A stretch of 64,000 nucleotides of DNA from Phytophthora hibernalis (GCA_012656075.1 JAAKBF010000089.1:62001-126000), one strand, 5' to 3'; counted from the stretch's first letter, positions 51,390 through 63,192 are shown. Translations and numbers: made by a program. Notes: a model not told the origin generated them from the letters alone.

Positions 51390-51850
51390 AGTGCTAAGGC
51401 GTAACTGCGGCGACAGCAGCCTTCATCCTCATATGTGCAGAGGCGTCAAACTACAAATGGTGGTCAGGATCAACTTTTTCAGGTCGCTGGGCTCACTGCT
51501 CAGAATCTCCATCAGGTTACCGTACTTCTCCAGAATTGTCCAGCAGCGAAATCTCAAAGCTCGAGCGATCCACCGTCACCAGGGAGCGACACTCCTCAGT
51601 CGTACCAGGCCGCTCGTCACTTTAGGCTGGATATCAGCTCCCACGGACTCCAGCGGACTCATCAACAGCGTCAGCAGAATGCCGTAGTCGTTCGTGCTTT
51701 TCATCCCCACCGTCAAGCTCTGCTTGTACATGAGCCACCGGATCAGATAGCGTAGTTCGACAGAATTCGACAGCAGAAGAGTCGTCAGGGCGGCCTCGCC
51801 CGAAGCTGCACCGGTGCACATGCGCTGGGGCCTCGTCAATATTGAGAGAG
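51390..51850 (-). pseudogene. Unidentified coding fragment cut by the family B element
   Basis: Reading leftwards from the LTR edge, a helical, Leu-rich protein is open: ASGEAALTTLLLSNSVELRY and LIRWLMYKQSLTVGMKS (51800-51690), NDYGILLTLLMSPLESVGAD, then after a stop ILEKYGNLMEILSSEPSDLKK (in parts, about 51530-51480). It looks like a HEAT/armadillo-like host protein, but I cannot name it. Its 5' side ends exactly at the LTR (51851), so the element probably landed in this gene; the rest should lie beyond the element outside the window. Confidence 0.5.
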
Positions 51851-52585
51851 TGTCGTGTACGAATATGCAGAAAATCTCACTACCGAATGGTATGAGTTCC
51901 ACCAACAACACTCGCTTCTCTTGCAACGGTCAACGAGCGTTGGACCAAACCTGAAGACCAGGAACGATCCTTACACCGGGTTGGCTGTAAACCCTCTGTA
52001 CACCTAGGTTGTATTCGTTCAACCCAAACACCTGCACCACTAGCCACGAGCGAGGGCTCGTATGCAATATTGCGCTTTCGCGCGAACCCCGCCGAACCTC
52101 AGAAGGAAGGGTACTGGCTGTCAAGCGTAATACGGGTTTACCGAGGTAAAACCTCGGCGGGTAGGAAATATATCTGAACACTCGGTTCCACTATAATATA
52201 TGGGAGAACAGCAATAAATCAGCAGTCTTCCCCACAAGTCACCAAGGGTCACGTCCTTCTTCGGTAAGTATAAGTAGCTTATCTTAGGGTCTGGATACGC
52301 TCCTCTACGGGGATGCCTGTCAGCGAACTCAAGGTGTATTGACCGAGGGTTTGTTCAGTCCAAGAGATTAGAAGGGACGAGTGTCGGGATAGGCAAGGAG
52401 TGTCGTGATCTATGGCTCTGACAGCCTCTGTAGTCAATCGTGTAGCTACTCCTATATGTAAATACAAATATCCAGTGTGAACAGATCCCAGTATGTGATC
52501 CCGTACCCGGCTCTATAAGACCGAGGGTACGAAACTGAAATGGGTACAAACGAGGGTTTGTACCATCGCCCGGGAGTTTATTATA

Positions 52586-54244
52586 CAGCAACGGGCAGAA
52601 TGCAACTGCCAGCTCTGTTTGAACAGAGGTACAATGCCATTGGATAAAAGATCATTGACGATTTGAGTCTATCTAAAATTTACACACAAACTGAGGCAAA
52701 ATAAGGAGGCAGCTGTATTTTGCTAAAAATTAGTGAGAAGAGCTTTGTTAAACGACTTGATGATCGTCTCCGGCTCAATTGCGTCCCACGCCTAGCATCC
52801 AAAGCGCCTTCAGCTTGGATTTCAACGGCCCCATCACACCAACATCCAAAGGCTGGCATACAGAGGTCGAATTTTTGGGTAGTGGCTGGAGGATGGTTAG
52901 CATCTCGTCTGCTAGAACGTCCTCTGACTCCTCAGACACATGACAGACGAGGTTGTCAACTAGCAGAAGCGAGGGCCAGATATGTGCCAGTACAGTAAGG
53001 AGCGCAGGTAAACAACCACACGCGCGAATCCATCCATGCCTTCTTTTGCACTGTATAAACGTGCTCTGTATCACAGTATTTAAGAGCACAGTTAGAATAT
53101 CGATCATGAAAATGTAGCCATGTATGAATACATACCTTTTGGGTAGGTTTGGAGCTCGCTCTGCTCAATTGTACCTCCCGGTTCACCACGAACGATAAAG
53201 AGGAGAGGCAGCTTCCTACCGTCGGCACAAATTGTACAGACGGCGGTCAGCCGCGCCGAATGCTTCTGCTCCGGTGTAATAGATGCGGACTTGCCTCTCT
53301 CTGATAGCATGGTAGACGGTGGAGTGTCATAGTAAATGCCTGTCTCGTCGGTATTGTACACCTCACTGGCGTCGAATCCACTGTATGTCTCCTTAAATGA
53401 CTGAGCGAACTCATCTCGAACGACAATAAGGTTCAACAGCTTCTTCTGTACAGTGTAAGAGCAATGTCACAGTTTAATAGCACCATTAATACGATATGCC
53501 CAATACGACACTACAGCGTCAAAGCCTACAATTGAAGAGCAGTTTACCTTGATTCCACTGGGCGTACGCTGAACGAAGTCATGTCGATAAGCGAGGCGAC
53601 GAAGTAGCCAAGGCAGCGACTCGTACGCTGTCGCTGTGTCTTTCTTCCCCTGAAAGTAGCTTTCAAGCCAATCTGGATACACGTCGCGTATGAAGCTTGC
53701 CATGGTTCTGGTTTTGGCTGTGAGCACCTCGCTGTCACGGCGGATGTTCTTCATGAATGTTATCAACTCGATTCCAAAGGGAACAAGCTCACGCAGTCCA
53801 GGGGTGCGGGACAGCGTTTTCTCGCTCCTTTTGTAGCCGAATATGTCGTCGGTATCCTTGCGCCAATCGTTGAGCGTCCATCGGGGGATTCCTTGCGTCC
53901 TGGCCGCCTCTCGCTCACTCATGCCCTCCGTCGCGCGAAGCACCGCTCTCTTCTTCTTCATGCTGTAGTCCTTGCGATGTTGTTTACCTGTACTAATCTG
54001 CGCACTTATTGCCTGCAGGGTCACTACCGAGGCGCTGGCTTCATATGGGGGCTCTTCGATGCTGCTGGCTGCCTCCATTTTACCGACTGATAGCCACTGA
54101 ATTGATTTCGGTGCCTGTGTGATGATTGGTAGAAAAACGTAAAAAGCAAAAACTGATTGGAGGATTTAGGGACAATACGCAGTGTCTATGTTCCAAATCA
54201 GAGGGGTGACAGTTAGCTTGGCAGTAGCATTCTGTCCGTTGCTG
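52586..54244 (-). mobile_element. pogo-like transposon inside the LTR
   Basis: Inverted repeats CAGCAACGGGCAGAATGC (52586) and the complement GCATTCTGTCCGTTGCTG (ending 54244) are flanked by TA (52584-52585 and 54245-54246). The young LTR at 29630-29645 and 35772-35787 shows the empty site 'ttattaTAcctcggtcac'. The element is 1659 bp with one transposase gene. Confidence 0.95.
52775..54078 (-). pseudogene. pogo-like DDE_1 transposase
   Basis: The ATG at 54078 opens MEAASSIEEPPYEAS. A psq-type helix-turn-helix follows (MSEREAARTQGIPRWTLNDW, about 53915), then a CENP-B/HTH_Tnp_Tc5-like region (TASFIRDVYP-like, YESLPWLLRRLAYRHDF). The catalytic core has VYNTDETGIYYDTPP (first D, about 53365), LLLVDNLVCHVSEES (second D, about 52960) and SVCQPLDVGVMGPLKSKLK (third D, about 52830), all three acidic residues retained. 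Frame changes or short introns occur near 53465, 53110 and 53000, so the intact product is uncertain, but this is the best-preserved DDE set in the window. Confidence 0.88.
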
Positions 54245-54383
54245 TACCCGACCGAGGCCTCGGTCACTAAACTGTCCCGGTCACTGCTGCGCGGGGAAAG
54301 TAATCCGCCAATCAGGGCACGCCAGTCACTTCCTTTCAGCAAGGGCAACCATGCCGACTGGCGACCGAGCGCCCAAACCCACA

Positions 54384-57300
54384 ACTGCCCCTCCTTGACG
54401 CAAACTTCCGCAAGTACTGCGCGTCGTGGCGTCTCGCATATCCGTCCATGACTCCTCTGTCGCGCCTTCTCAGCGACGCCACTGCTGCCGCTCTCCGAGC
54501 TATCACCCCGAGCGACGGGGTAAGTTTTCTTGGTCCCTTTGCATACTTTGGGCATCTTCTCACTCTCGTTCACTTATTCCTCCATCCCTCAGGCTCGATC
54601 CCAGGGACCTGCTAGTCCTCCGGCTGACGCTACCAGTTCCACTGGAGCCTCGGTTCCGCCACCCCAGCACGCGACTGGCGCTCCTCAAGCCGGCGGTGGT
54701 GCCTCGGAGGGTTATCTCCGGTGACTCCTCCCCATCGCCCGACGGCTCGCCTGTCTTGGCGTATCTGTTTGTCGGTACGCCTGCAGCGACGTCTGGATCT
54801 CCTGGCACCATCACGACTCGCCTCGGCTCGGTGGGGATGTCAGGCCGACGCCACCGGTGCAACTCTATCCCCAGCGCCGACGACTGAGCCTTCATTTTCA
54901 GCCCTCGTCGAGCAACGTTTGCTCCAGCTGGGCCAACTCGTCGTCGGCGTGGCTCGCCAGCGTCCTCGGCGAGTCAACTCGGAGCTCGATGGCCGCATGA
55001 AACTCGCTACCGACCTCGGCAAGTCTTGTCAGCTGCTGCTGCACATACCCGACTCCCTCCGGGTGAAGCCGAGCTTTGTCGTCGGCCTCCGCAACGAGGT
55101 TGCCGAACTCAAGGTCAAACTTACTGACACCGAAAACCGACTCTTTGCCGAGACTCAAGAACGGGAGAAGTTCGAGCGTTTCAGTGCTCAAGCGTCGAGC
55201 GAGGAGAGTCGGACCCGTGATATCCTGGATGACCCCCGACAGACGCACTTCACCCCCAGAAGGATCACGACCAGGCGGCCGCCCAATTTCGCCAAGCCAG
55301 CACTGCTATCGCTGACCACGACCACATTGTGAAGCTGTGGGCTGCCCGCGCGACCTCGGCCGAGGCTTCGTTGACCCCGCGCAACGGCTCATCCACCAGG
55401 AGCTCGATTGTTTCAAGGCTGGCTCGGTGGCGTAGACTGAGAAGATGGCGCGCACTTGATGCATCCGCCCAAGCCTCGGTCGGTGTGGTATCGCCCCAGG
55501 TGCAAGCCCTCGAAGCTCAGGTGGCAAGTTTGAAGCGGGCGAACTCCATTCTCCGCCGCCACGCTGCTCTCCACGCTTGATGTCGACACATTGGTACTTG
55601 TTTCTGCTGGTATGTCGTGTTTGTATTTTATTGATGTGTCATCTTCTTCCTGACGCATCCTCTACCCTCGGTCAGGCATCACCGCGGATGACATCAATTG
55701 GGAGCTACTCGGTCTTGCGCTTCCGAGCGTTACTTCGAAACGCAGCCGTAGTGCTTCCTCGGAGAGCTCAGATGGCGCTGATCAGGAAGCTCCTGGCTCG
55801 GACGCAGAGTCGAAAACTTCCGCGAAGTCACCATCGGGTGTCGGACGACCAGCCTCTCATACCGACAGTGTCCCAGCGTCGACGGAACCGCCGCAAGCGT
55901 CTTCGGCAGCAAGCACCGGCGGCGTCGTCACAACAAGTGACACCGGCACACCCTCCGCGGGGTTCACCGACGTCGGCTTACCCTGCCCACAAGCGGTTAG
56001 GCCGTCCGTCCTAGGACGAAGGCCCGAGCTCAGAGTCGGACACCAGCCTTGTCCTTACCGAGCTCTCCAATAAGACCCCACCGAATGAGTCGCCACCGAG
56101 TCATCCGCCTGGTCTCCACCGAGTGGATAGCCACCAAGTCCCCCGCCTGGTACTCCACCACCGTCGCCACCGAGGGGTCGCCACCAAGTCCTCCTCCTGG
56201 TTCACCACCGGCCTCACCGAGAGGATCACCTGCCTCTGGGTCCTCGGTGCTTCTGACCCCGGCCGAAGTCATTGACTTGTCGGGTGATGAAGTCGACACT
56301 GAGGCCCAGACGGCTGCGATTCTCGCGTACGGGTCATTTTCTTCGGCGGTGGTCTCGCCACAGCGTCGTGATGGTCAGCCCACCCGCAGCGCGTCGGTGC
56401 TGGCTACATAGCGATCGCAGAGGGAACCGGAGACGCTGGAAGCGTCAGATGATTTCATCATTGGTTCCCCGCAATCGTCCGAGTCTTCTCAGGCTTCAGG
56501 ATCGCCAGCTATTTTGGCTACCCGTAAAGGCTCGGTGACTCCGGCGTCAACGGTGTCGTCGCAGGCTGTCTTCTGCACCTCCATCGGCGTCGCCGGTGAC
56601 GACTCAGCCGACCCCAGCTCCACCGAGCTTACCCGCTGCTTCGGTGTCGCAGCCATCCTCCGCGTCGTTGCCGTCGTCGGGTGGGGTATTGTACGTCCTC
56701 GGTCACGACATCCGTGACCTCGGTGGTGGTGTCCACTTCAGGCCCCGCGATTGATGCCTCGGTCGTATCTCCGTCAGTCCCGCCTGCCCCTGCTCATTAG
56801 GCTGCAGGCAGCACCGACACCTCGGCAACTACTCACAGGCGTCTTCCGGTAACTCGGTCGGTCATCCGTCGTTCACACACCCAAGTGACGACCACACTCC
56901 CGACTGTTCCGGGCATTGACCCCAGCACTTTGAATCCGGCGGTTCCCGCTACGCCTGGGACGTCTTCGCAACGCCTTGCACTGATGGCCGGACCATACCT
57001 GACGCCCGGATTCACTGCTCCGGGTGCGCAGGCGGCCTGGTGCCAGATCCATAATAGCAGCCTGACTCCACCTATTGCCCGTGGTGTTGAGTCCCCATGC
57101 TCGGTGACTACTATCCAGGCCATGGCTGATTGGACCAACCGTGGTCATCCTTGGCATCAAGTGCGTTTGAAGCTGCCGGAGAGACCATGCTGTTTCACCA
57201 TCGATCAGCATCCACCGTGTTCTAAGTTTCGACTCGCGCTACGGGGTTGGCCCGGTTCGTCAAAATGTGGCGTCAATTGTCGCCACGGACTGGACCGAGA

Positions 57301-57866
57301 AAGCGGACCTCGGTCTTGTGTTATGGGAGCCACGCCACTTGGTTCAGGTCGCTGCCATTGAGGCCTTCCTTCGGAGCACGGCCCAAAAGCTTGGTGCGAG
57401 TGACCCCTCGGTCGTCGCATTGCGGGCAGCGTGGGTCGAGTACAACAAGGCCCGGAACCTCAGGGCGGATAGTTTGCGTCAGCCGATGGTGTATCCTTGT
57501 TGGGAATGGTGAATCGAGCGTCCTGGCAACACTCGTGAAGCGTCGACCGAGTTTTTATTGGAACCCAGCTACCTTCAGTACCCGTTCGAAGTGATAGAGT
57601 GGGATCCGACGTCCGAGGATTGGGTCGGCGAGCTCGCGACTCTGGATGCTCGACAGCTGTGGCGGAACTGTTGGGTGGGCGCGCCCTCTAGTCACTCATT
57701 CAACACGACCTTCGCGCCGTGTAACTCTCCGGTCCCCTTGTTCGTACCTCGCGGCATGACCGAGGCGGGGGTGATATCGGGTATCATGGTGGATTCGTCT
57801 TTGCCGCCAGCTTCGGTCGTGACCCCGTGGGTCGCTCATACTTTGGCTGTCGTCCCTCAAGCCTAG
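54384..57866 (+). pseudogene. Antisense accessory ORF of family B, function unknown
   Basis: It starts 65 bp inside the LTR edge. Exon 1 (54448-54519) encodes MTPLSRLLSDATAAALRAIT and four more residues; GTAAGT at 54520 and TCCCTCAG ending 54592 bound a 73-bp intron, after which ARSQGPASPPADATSSTG continues in frame. The body is Ser/Pro/Thr-rich with a coiled coil (LRNEVAELKVKLTDTENRLF, about 55090). A long low-complexity stretch follows (55650-56850). The C-terminal part has LGLVLWEPRHLVQVAAIEAF (57310-57370), LRAAWVEYNKARN and LDARQLWRNCWVGAPSSHSF (57640-57710). These last blocks align with the family A antisense ORF (24200 and 23850). No known domain is recognised. Several frame changes and stops indicate decay. 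Compared with family A, the order of regions is the same. Confidence 0.75.
54520..54592 (+). other. Putative intron in the antisense ORF
   Basis: GTAAGTTTTC...TCCATCCCTCAG, 73 bp, phase 0. Its size matches the two host introns in this window. The family A copy has a GTAAGC donor at the equivalent place (26898). Confidence 0.65.
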
Positions 57867-58489
57867 GCTGCTGCTCCCCAGGAGCACTGGACTAAGAGGA
57901 GAAATATGAAGACCAGGCCGAGGACTTGGCCACTCTATCTCCTACTCCGACGGCCGCCGATGGGTCTGCGTCTGGTCAGACATCGAACCTGGATGTGTAG
58001 GCTGACCTTGCTTACTCTACCGATGTCTAGGCTTCGGTCATGCGCAAAGGGCATCGTCATTCACCCCTATTGCTATTCCTTCACAGTCCGAGTTTCATAG
58101 TTCATTACGGGAGTAGTTCGAGCTTCACCAATTCCACTTAATCCAAATCCACTTCGAGTTCGCTCATAATATACACATATACAAATTGTAATGCAGTAGT
58201 CGTCTGCCACTGCGAGCTGCATAGTCCCCGCATGCAGTTCAATTCGTCACTCTCGGTACTCAACCGAGCCTTCCAAGAGGTCCGGTCGTCCGATGATCGG
58301 CGACTTCCATTCAGGTACAGTAACACTTTCCATCTGTCTCTACGGGCTGTATCAACCCCGTAGGCAGTTCAATTCTCGGTAGCATTCTGAACTAGTCCTC
58401 GTCGACCACCTGAACTATTTGGAGCCATCGTTCACTGCGTTGAGTTCAAAGATAGTCGTAGAGCAGTCCTCCACACGACAAGTTCGATG
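57867..58489. terminator. Convergent spacer with duplicated hairpin, family B
   Basis: Between the ends of the antisense ORF and pol lie two related units. The first contains TGCGAGCTGCATAGTCCCCGCA (58211-58232, in two halves) with TGCG/CGCA pairing. The second folds as CTACGGG (58340-58346), loop, CCCGTAG (58357-58363). Both are followed by 'gcagttcaatt'. The same pair is present at 30440-30665. A 3'-end or RNA-structure role is inferred. Confidence 0.5.
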
Positions 58490-61400
58490 CTGGTTCCCAG
58501 GTAGGCTCGTCATAGTCAACTCATTTCACGTGGAACTCTTGGACGGCGCGGTTGGTGCTCGTCGTTAGTGGTTAGCGATCATCCAGAATAACCTCCACTT
58601 CGTATTCGTTGGATAGGTTCCCAGCTATCTTCCGGCAACAGCTCCTCATCGAAATCGATCCTCTAATCCTCGGTCACTCCAGCTGCTAGTCGACTCCTCG
58701 TTCGATCCCCGAACTCGATCAGCTCCTTGAGCCGTGATACATGTACTACTGGGTAGAACCGATAACCACTCCGATCTGGAAATTCTAGGTCGTATGCGAA
58801 TTCTTCGACCTTGTTCTTGACTCTGAACGGCCCGTGCCATCGGTGTGCCAACTTCTTGGTCAATCCAGGGTTTACGCATCCCATGTAGATCCACACGCTG
58901 CTTCCTGGCTTGAACAGAGTCCTCGGTGCTCTGCCAGTAGTTTCGGGGGTCCTGTCTCTTCTTGCGCGGTGTTCGAGGCTTTGTTTCCATCAGTTTCCGT
59001 TGATGCTCCCTGCTGCCCAGCATCCGGTGACATCTCTGTTTCGCCGCTGTTTGGCACCATACCGTCCTCGCTGTCGTTCGTTGGAATCCTCAGTACTGCT
59101 GCTGCTTCACGTCGGTTAAGTGAATCATTGTGCTCGGGTGCTCTTCGAGCCTTCTCGACCCTCTGGCACTCCATCGCCATTTTCCATGCAATTTCTTGTT
59201 GTCGGTTCACTTCTCGGCGCCACGCCAGCGAGTCAGTTTGACCTCGGGACCCTCGCTTTAGCGACGACAACATTGCTCTCAACGTGAACTGAGCGTCCCA
59301 CCCATGAACGAGGTAGAACGGGGTATTCTTCCGTGTACCGTCTTGGGAGTTGTTGATCGCAAAGACTAATCGCTCTGCAATCTTGTCCCAGTTTTGCTGC
59401 AACGGGTCTTCGACATACACTCGCACTGACTGCATGACCGTCTTCACAGACCGTTCATGCTGTCCATTTGCTTGCGGCCGATAGCTCAGCGTCGCCCTCG
59501 ACTGAGATTGCATCATCTCGATGAACGCTGAAAAACCTCACTCATGAACCGAGGATCTCGATCATGTCGGATCATAGTTGGCATCGAACCTTCGGTAGAC
59601 GCATTCCTCAAACGTTTGAGCAATTTTTAATGCGGTTGTGTCCGACATTACTTTCCCCATGACGAACCCCGTGAACGAACATTGAAATAGCAACAACGCC
59701 GTATTCCCTCTCCGTGACTTCGGTAGCGGTATGACGAAATCCATCGATACCAACTGGAATGGTTTCTCGGCCAGTACCTGAGCTGTGGACGACTTTTGAT
59801 TGAGCTGCAGTCCGGGTAGGACCGTACATATCGCTCGACATCCGCGTACAGCCCGATCCAGTAGTAGTCCATTTTTGCTCGATGGTAGGTTCGACCGATG
59901 CCTCGATGACCGTCTTCTAACGAGCCGTGGCAGCTTTCTAACACTTCCTGAATCTTCGTTGTGGGCACCACCAGACGCATCATGGTCTCTTCTTGGTTTC
60001 CGTACCCCCACCGACTGCTCGCTCCGATGATATACAGCACGCCGTCTTCGCTTAGCGCAAACTTGTCGGCCATTTTCCATGCATATCTCGCCGCACTATA
60101 ACTCAGGATGGGTCCTTCACCTCGGAAAACGGTCTTGAGGTTTGCCCATCTCAGCTCCTCGCCATGGGCAGCGGCGATCCTTCGTCTTCGTTTCTTGAAT
60201 AGCCACCGGGTCGACATCGTTTGCCTCTGGTACTCTGACGCTCGTCTCAGGAGTTGGTGGTTCGGCCTCTACTCTGTTCTGGACTACTGAGGTTACCTCA
60301 CCCGCTTCGTCTCGTCGTACTGCATCGTCCTGGCCCAACATCGATGATTCACTCGTCTTCGTCCTTGCTTGTGGACGGGTTGTGACGGTTATGTAGTCTG
60401 GCGTATCCCTCACAAATCGAAGAAAGCTTTGTCGCGGGACATCTTACGGACCACACGGGTCCGTGCGAGGTTGACCGACACCTTCTCGTTAGCGGCTGAT
60501 TCGCCGAGGATTGGTTGGAGAGGCTTCTGTCGAAGGCTCGTAGATAACTTCGTCGATTCGGTTGAGCTCGATTAATTCCGTTTTCCTGGTCTCCGCCGAG
60601 ACCACGCTGGACACTTTGCTGTTGAGGGATTCCGTCGCTAGAGAGTCCGCAGCGGTATTGAACTCTCGGACTACATGAAGGTATTTCACCGACCGAAGCT
60701 TGGCCGTGAGTTCTCGGTGATTGAGTTGGGCCATCAGAGTTTCCTTCCGACAGGCCATCACCCCTAGGGACTGTTGGATTGCGAGTCTCGAGTCCCCCAA
60801 CACAATTAAATCCTCGGTGCCATGCTCCAACGCTGCCAAAACGCAATTGTTCATACCGGCGTACTCAGCGAAGTATATCGTGGTGGTCACGAGATAAGCA
60901 CTCGCTCTGTCACTAACATCCACTCCGGTAATTTCCATAAAATCCATGAGCAACTACCACAGCTGTGTGTAACATACCTTTAACAGCAATAGCAACGCCA
61001 ACACCTCCTTCTCGGACGGGTGGTAATTCATCTCTGCGTCTTTTAAGACACGACCGCAAAACCGCACTGGATGCAACTTATCATCATGGTACTGCATTAG
61101 AGTAGAGCTCTGAGCCCACGCATTGGCGAATAGCGTCGCATGCACCTCTTTAGCTCGGTCGAAGTGTCGGAGGATCGGTGCATCGGCAACCTTCTGTTGT
61201 AGGACCGCGAAACTTCGTTTAACAGCTGATGGGTTTCCCGCTGGTGTGAAGTCGTCGTCCTTGAGTTGATAAAGGGCGGCTCCGTAAACTGCAAAGGCTT
61301 GGATGAATCGGCTGTAATAGTTCAACGCGCTGAGGAACGACTGCATTCCTTTCTTCGACGACGGGAACGGCAACTCTGTCACCGCCTTCAACTTCTTTGG

Positions 61401-63106
61401 GTCAGCCCGAATACCGTCGCCCGACACTTGATGTGACAGGAAACCCACTCGTCATTCCACGAAAATGCTCTTCGTGAAACTCACATTGATCCGGCACTCT
61501 TCAAATCGTTGAAGCAGTCGGTCTAAAGTGGCCAGGCAAGAGTCGAAAGTCTGGGAGCCGAAACAAATATCATCAACGAACGATCGTGGGTCGACCACCG
61601 GAACCAAGGAGGTGGTCTGCATCTCCTGTGGAAAACATGTCTGCCCCAGGGCTGTTCACCAAGTGAGTCACAGCATCCAGTGTTACCAAGGACTCGCTGT
61701 CGGCCTCAAACTTGGCTGGAACCGTCGTCGAGACTTCGGACAGTCGTGTAGAAGCGTCGGTCGCCCCCGTCCTTGCCGCTTCGGCGTCCGTTTCGGCTTG
61801 CTGCATTAGCTCCGAGAACTGTTTCCAACCACCCTTGGGTTGGACAAACCCCCACAGAGCGTTGTCAATCATTCGTTGGTAAATCATCGGTGCGTTCTTC
61901 AAACCGAACGGCATCCGAAGCCACTCAAAGTGACCGAGTGCAGAGCTCGTATCGTCATCATAATGACCCAGAATCCGCTGGTGGCATCCAGAGAGCAGAA
62001 CCATGGGTATGCTTCCAGGTCGGTTAGCAAATCATCGACCGACGGCATGGCATATTCCATAATCGGCGTGATCGCATTGACCATCTATGCACAAGCGGAT
62101 ATCAACTCCATTTTTCTTCAACACGATCACAATCGGGGACGCCCAAGGGCTATCCGAAAACGCTACCAGCCGAGCTTTTAGCAACCCCTTCAGTAGTTCA
62201 TACAGCTTCGCCAAGTGTTTTAGCCGGGTGCGTCGAGTTCTTTGTCGGATCGGATGGTGTCCCTGCACATCGATATCGCAGACCACGCGGTAGACTGGTG
62301 GCGGGAGAGCATTCCCGCTCGAAATCATGATTTGTTCATGCTTCTTCAACACTTCAACAAGAGCTCATTGCTGCTCGGACGAGGCCTTCGGTTCACAACG
62401 TTGGGCCCCGTGTCATCTAGTACCGTCTCCGAGGCTTTGGTCAGGTCAGGTAGGAACGCGAGTTCGTGAGCGTAGTGAGTCAACTCCATTTCGTTCGCTA
62501 AATGTTCGGCTACACCGCCGGGATTATCGTTGAAATCCACCGCATCACCTGCGGAGACGCATGTCATCAGCGCACACGAACACGGACTCCAGGCAGGCCT
62601 CCGAATCCTCGGTGGCTGTGGTTTCCGGTGCTCCAGGAGTCGGCCGACCGCTGCCACCCCCGTCCGAGGTCTCGGACTCGGTGGTGTTCCCGTCGTCCTC
62701 GGCTATGATGTCCGCTGCTGCCGTGTCCGAAAGTGTCAGAGTTACGGTTATAGCCGGGTGGTCGAGCCCAGTGGTACGCTCGATGTCATCCCCAACACTT
62801 GTTGGACTGGTCAACTCTTCCTCATCCTGATTCCTAAGTGGCCGAGAGAGAATCTTGCGTGGCGTCGAATATTGCCGTCGTTCTACAGCCGATGGTTGAC
62901 TGACCAATCATCGCTCGTAAAGCTTACCCTCGCGCTTCAGCAGTGTCGTCGCGGCATTCGGCATATGCTAAAACATGCCATTCGTCGTACTTCGCCGATC
63001 GCAACCGGGTATACCCTCGCCCAAGCGGAAGGTCACCTCGCGGTACCCATAGTAATACCGATTCGTGGTTAGTGTAATGGGCAACCTTCGGCGACACGTT
63101 ATTCAA
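58490..63106 (-). pseudogene. Family B pol: linker, RT, two RNase H, integrase, chromodomain
   Basis: Reading leftwards: linker (63106-62350), reverse transcriptase with SPWASPIVIVLKKNG (about 62140), MPFGLKNAPMIYQRMIDNAL (about 61900) and, after a long insertion, VRDDICFG (about 61570); tether and first RNase H (61448-60954, ALNYYSRFIQAFAVYG, HPVRFCGRVLKDAEMNYH); second RNase H (60953-60489, FAEYAGMNNCVLAALEHG, GDSRLAIQQSLGV); integrase zinc region and core (60217-58872, VSMDFVIPLPKSRRGN, YRPQANGQHERSVKT); GPY/F (58896-58663, LAHRWHGPFRVKNKVEEF) and a chromodomain with two stops (58640-58490). A deletion joins the end of the first RNase H to the middle of the linker before the second at about 60955. 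Many frame changes are present. Confidence 0.93.
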
Positions 63107-63192
63107 CCGGACAATTTCTACGTGTTCTTTCTCTTCACGTCTCGCCGAGTAATATCGTGCCTTCGCGGACTGATTAAAACGGGAAAAGAAGT

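Larger units (their letters stand above)
51851..54383 (-). repeat. 3' LTR of the large family B element, split by insertion
   Basis: 51851-52585 and 54245-54383 together match 28899-29786. It begins TGTCGTGTACGAATATGC. Compared with the young LTR it has lost several short segments, including the last ACACC before CACA. Confidence 0.92.
51851..63192 (-). mobile_element. Large family B chromovirus, interrupted and incomplete in window
   Basis: Reverse-oriented LTR element. From left: 3' LTR (51851-54383, split by a pogo transposon), polypurine tract, an accessory ORF on the plus strand (antisense to pol), a hairpin spacer, then pol on the minus strand from about 58490 up to 63106. At 63193 another LTR element has inserted, so protease, gag and the 5' LTR are beyond the window. 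LTR and antisense region match the young element at 28899-35929 but are much more diverged, so this copy is older. Confidence 0.92.
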
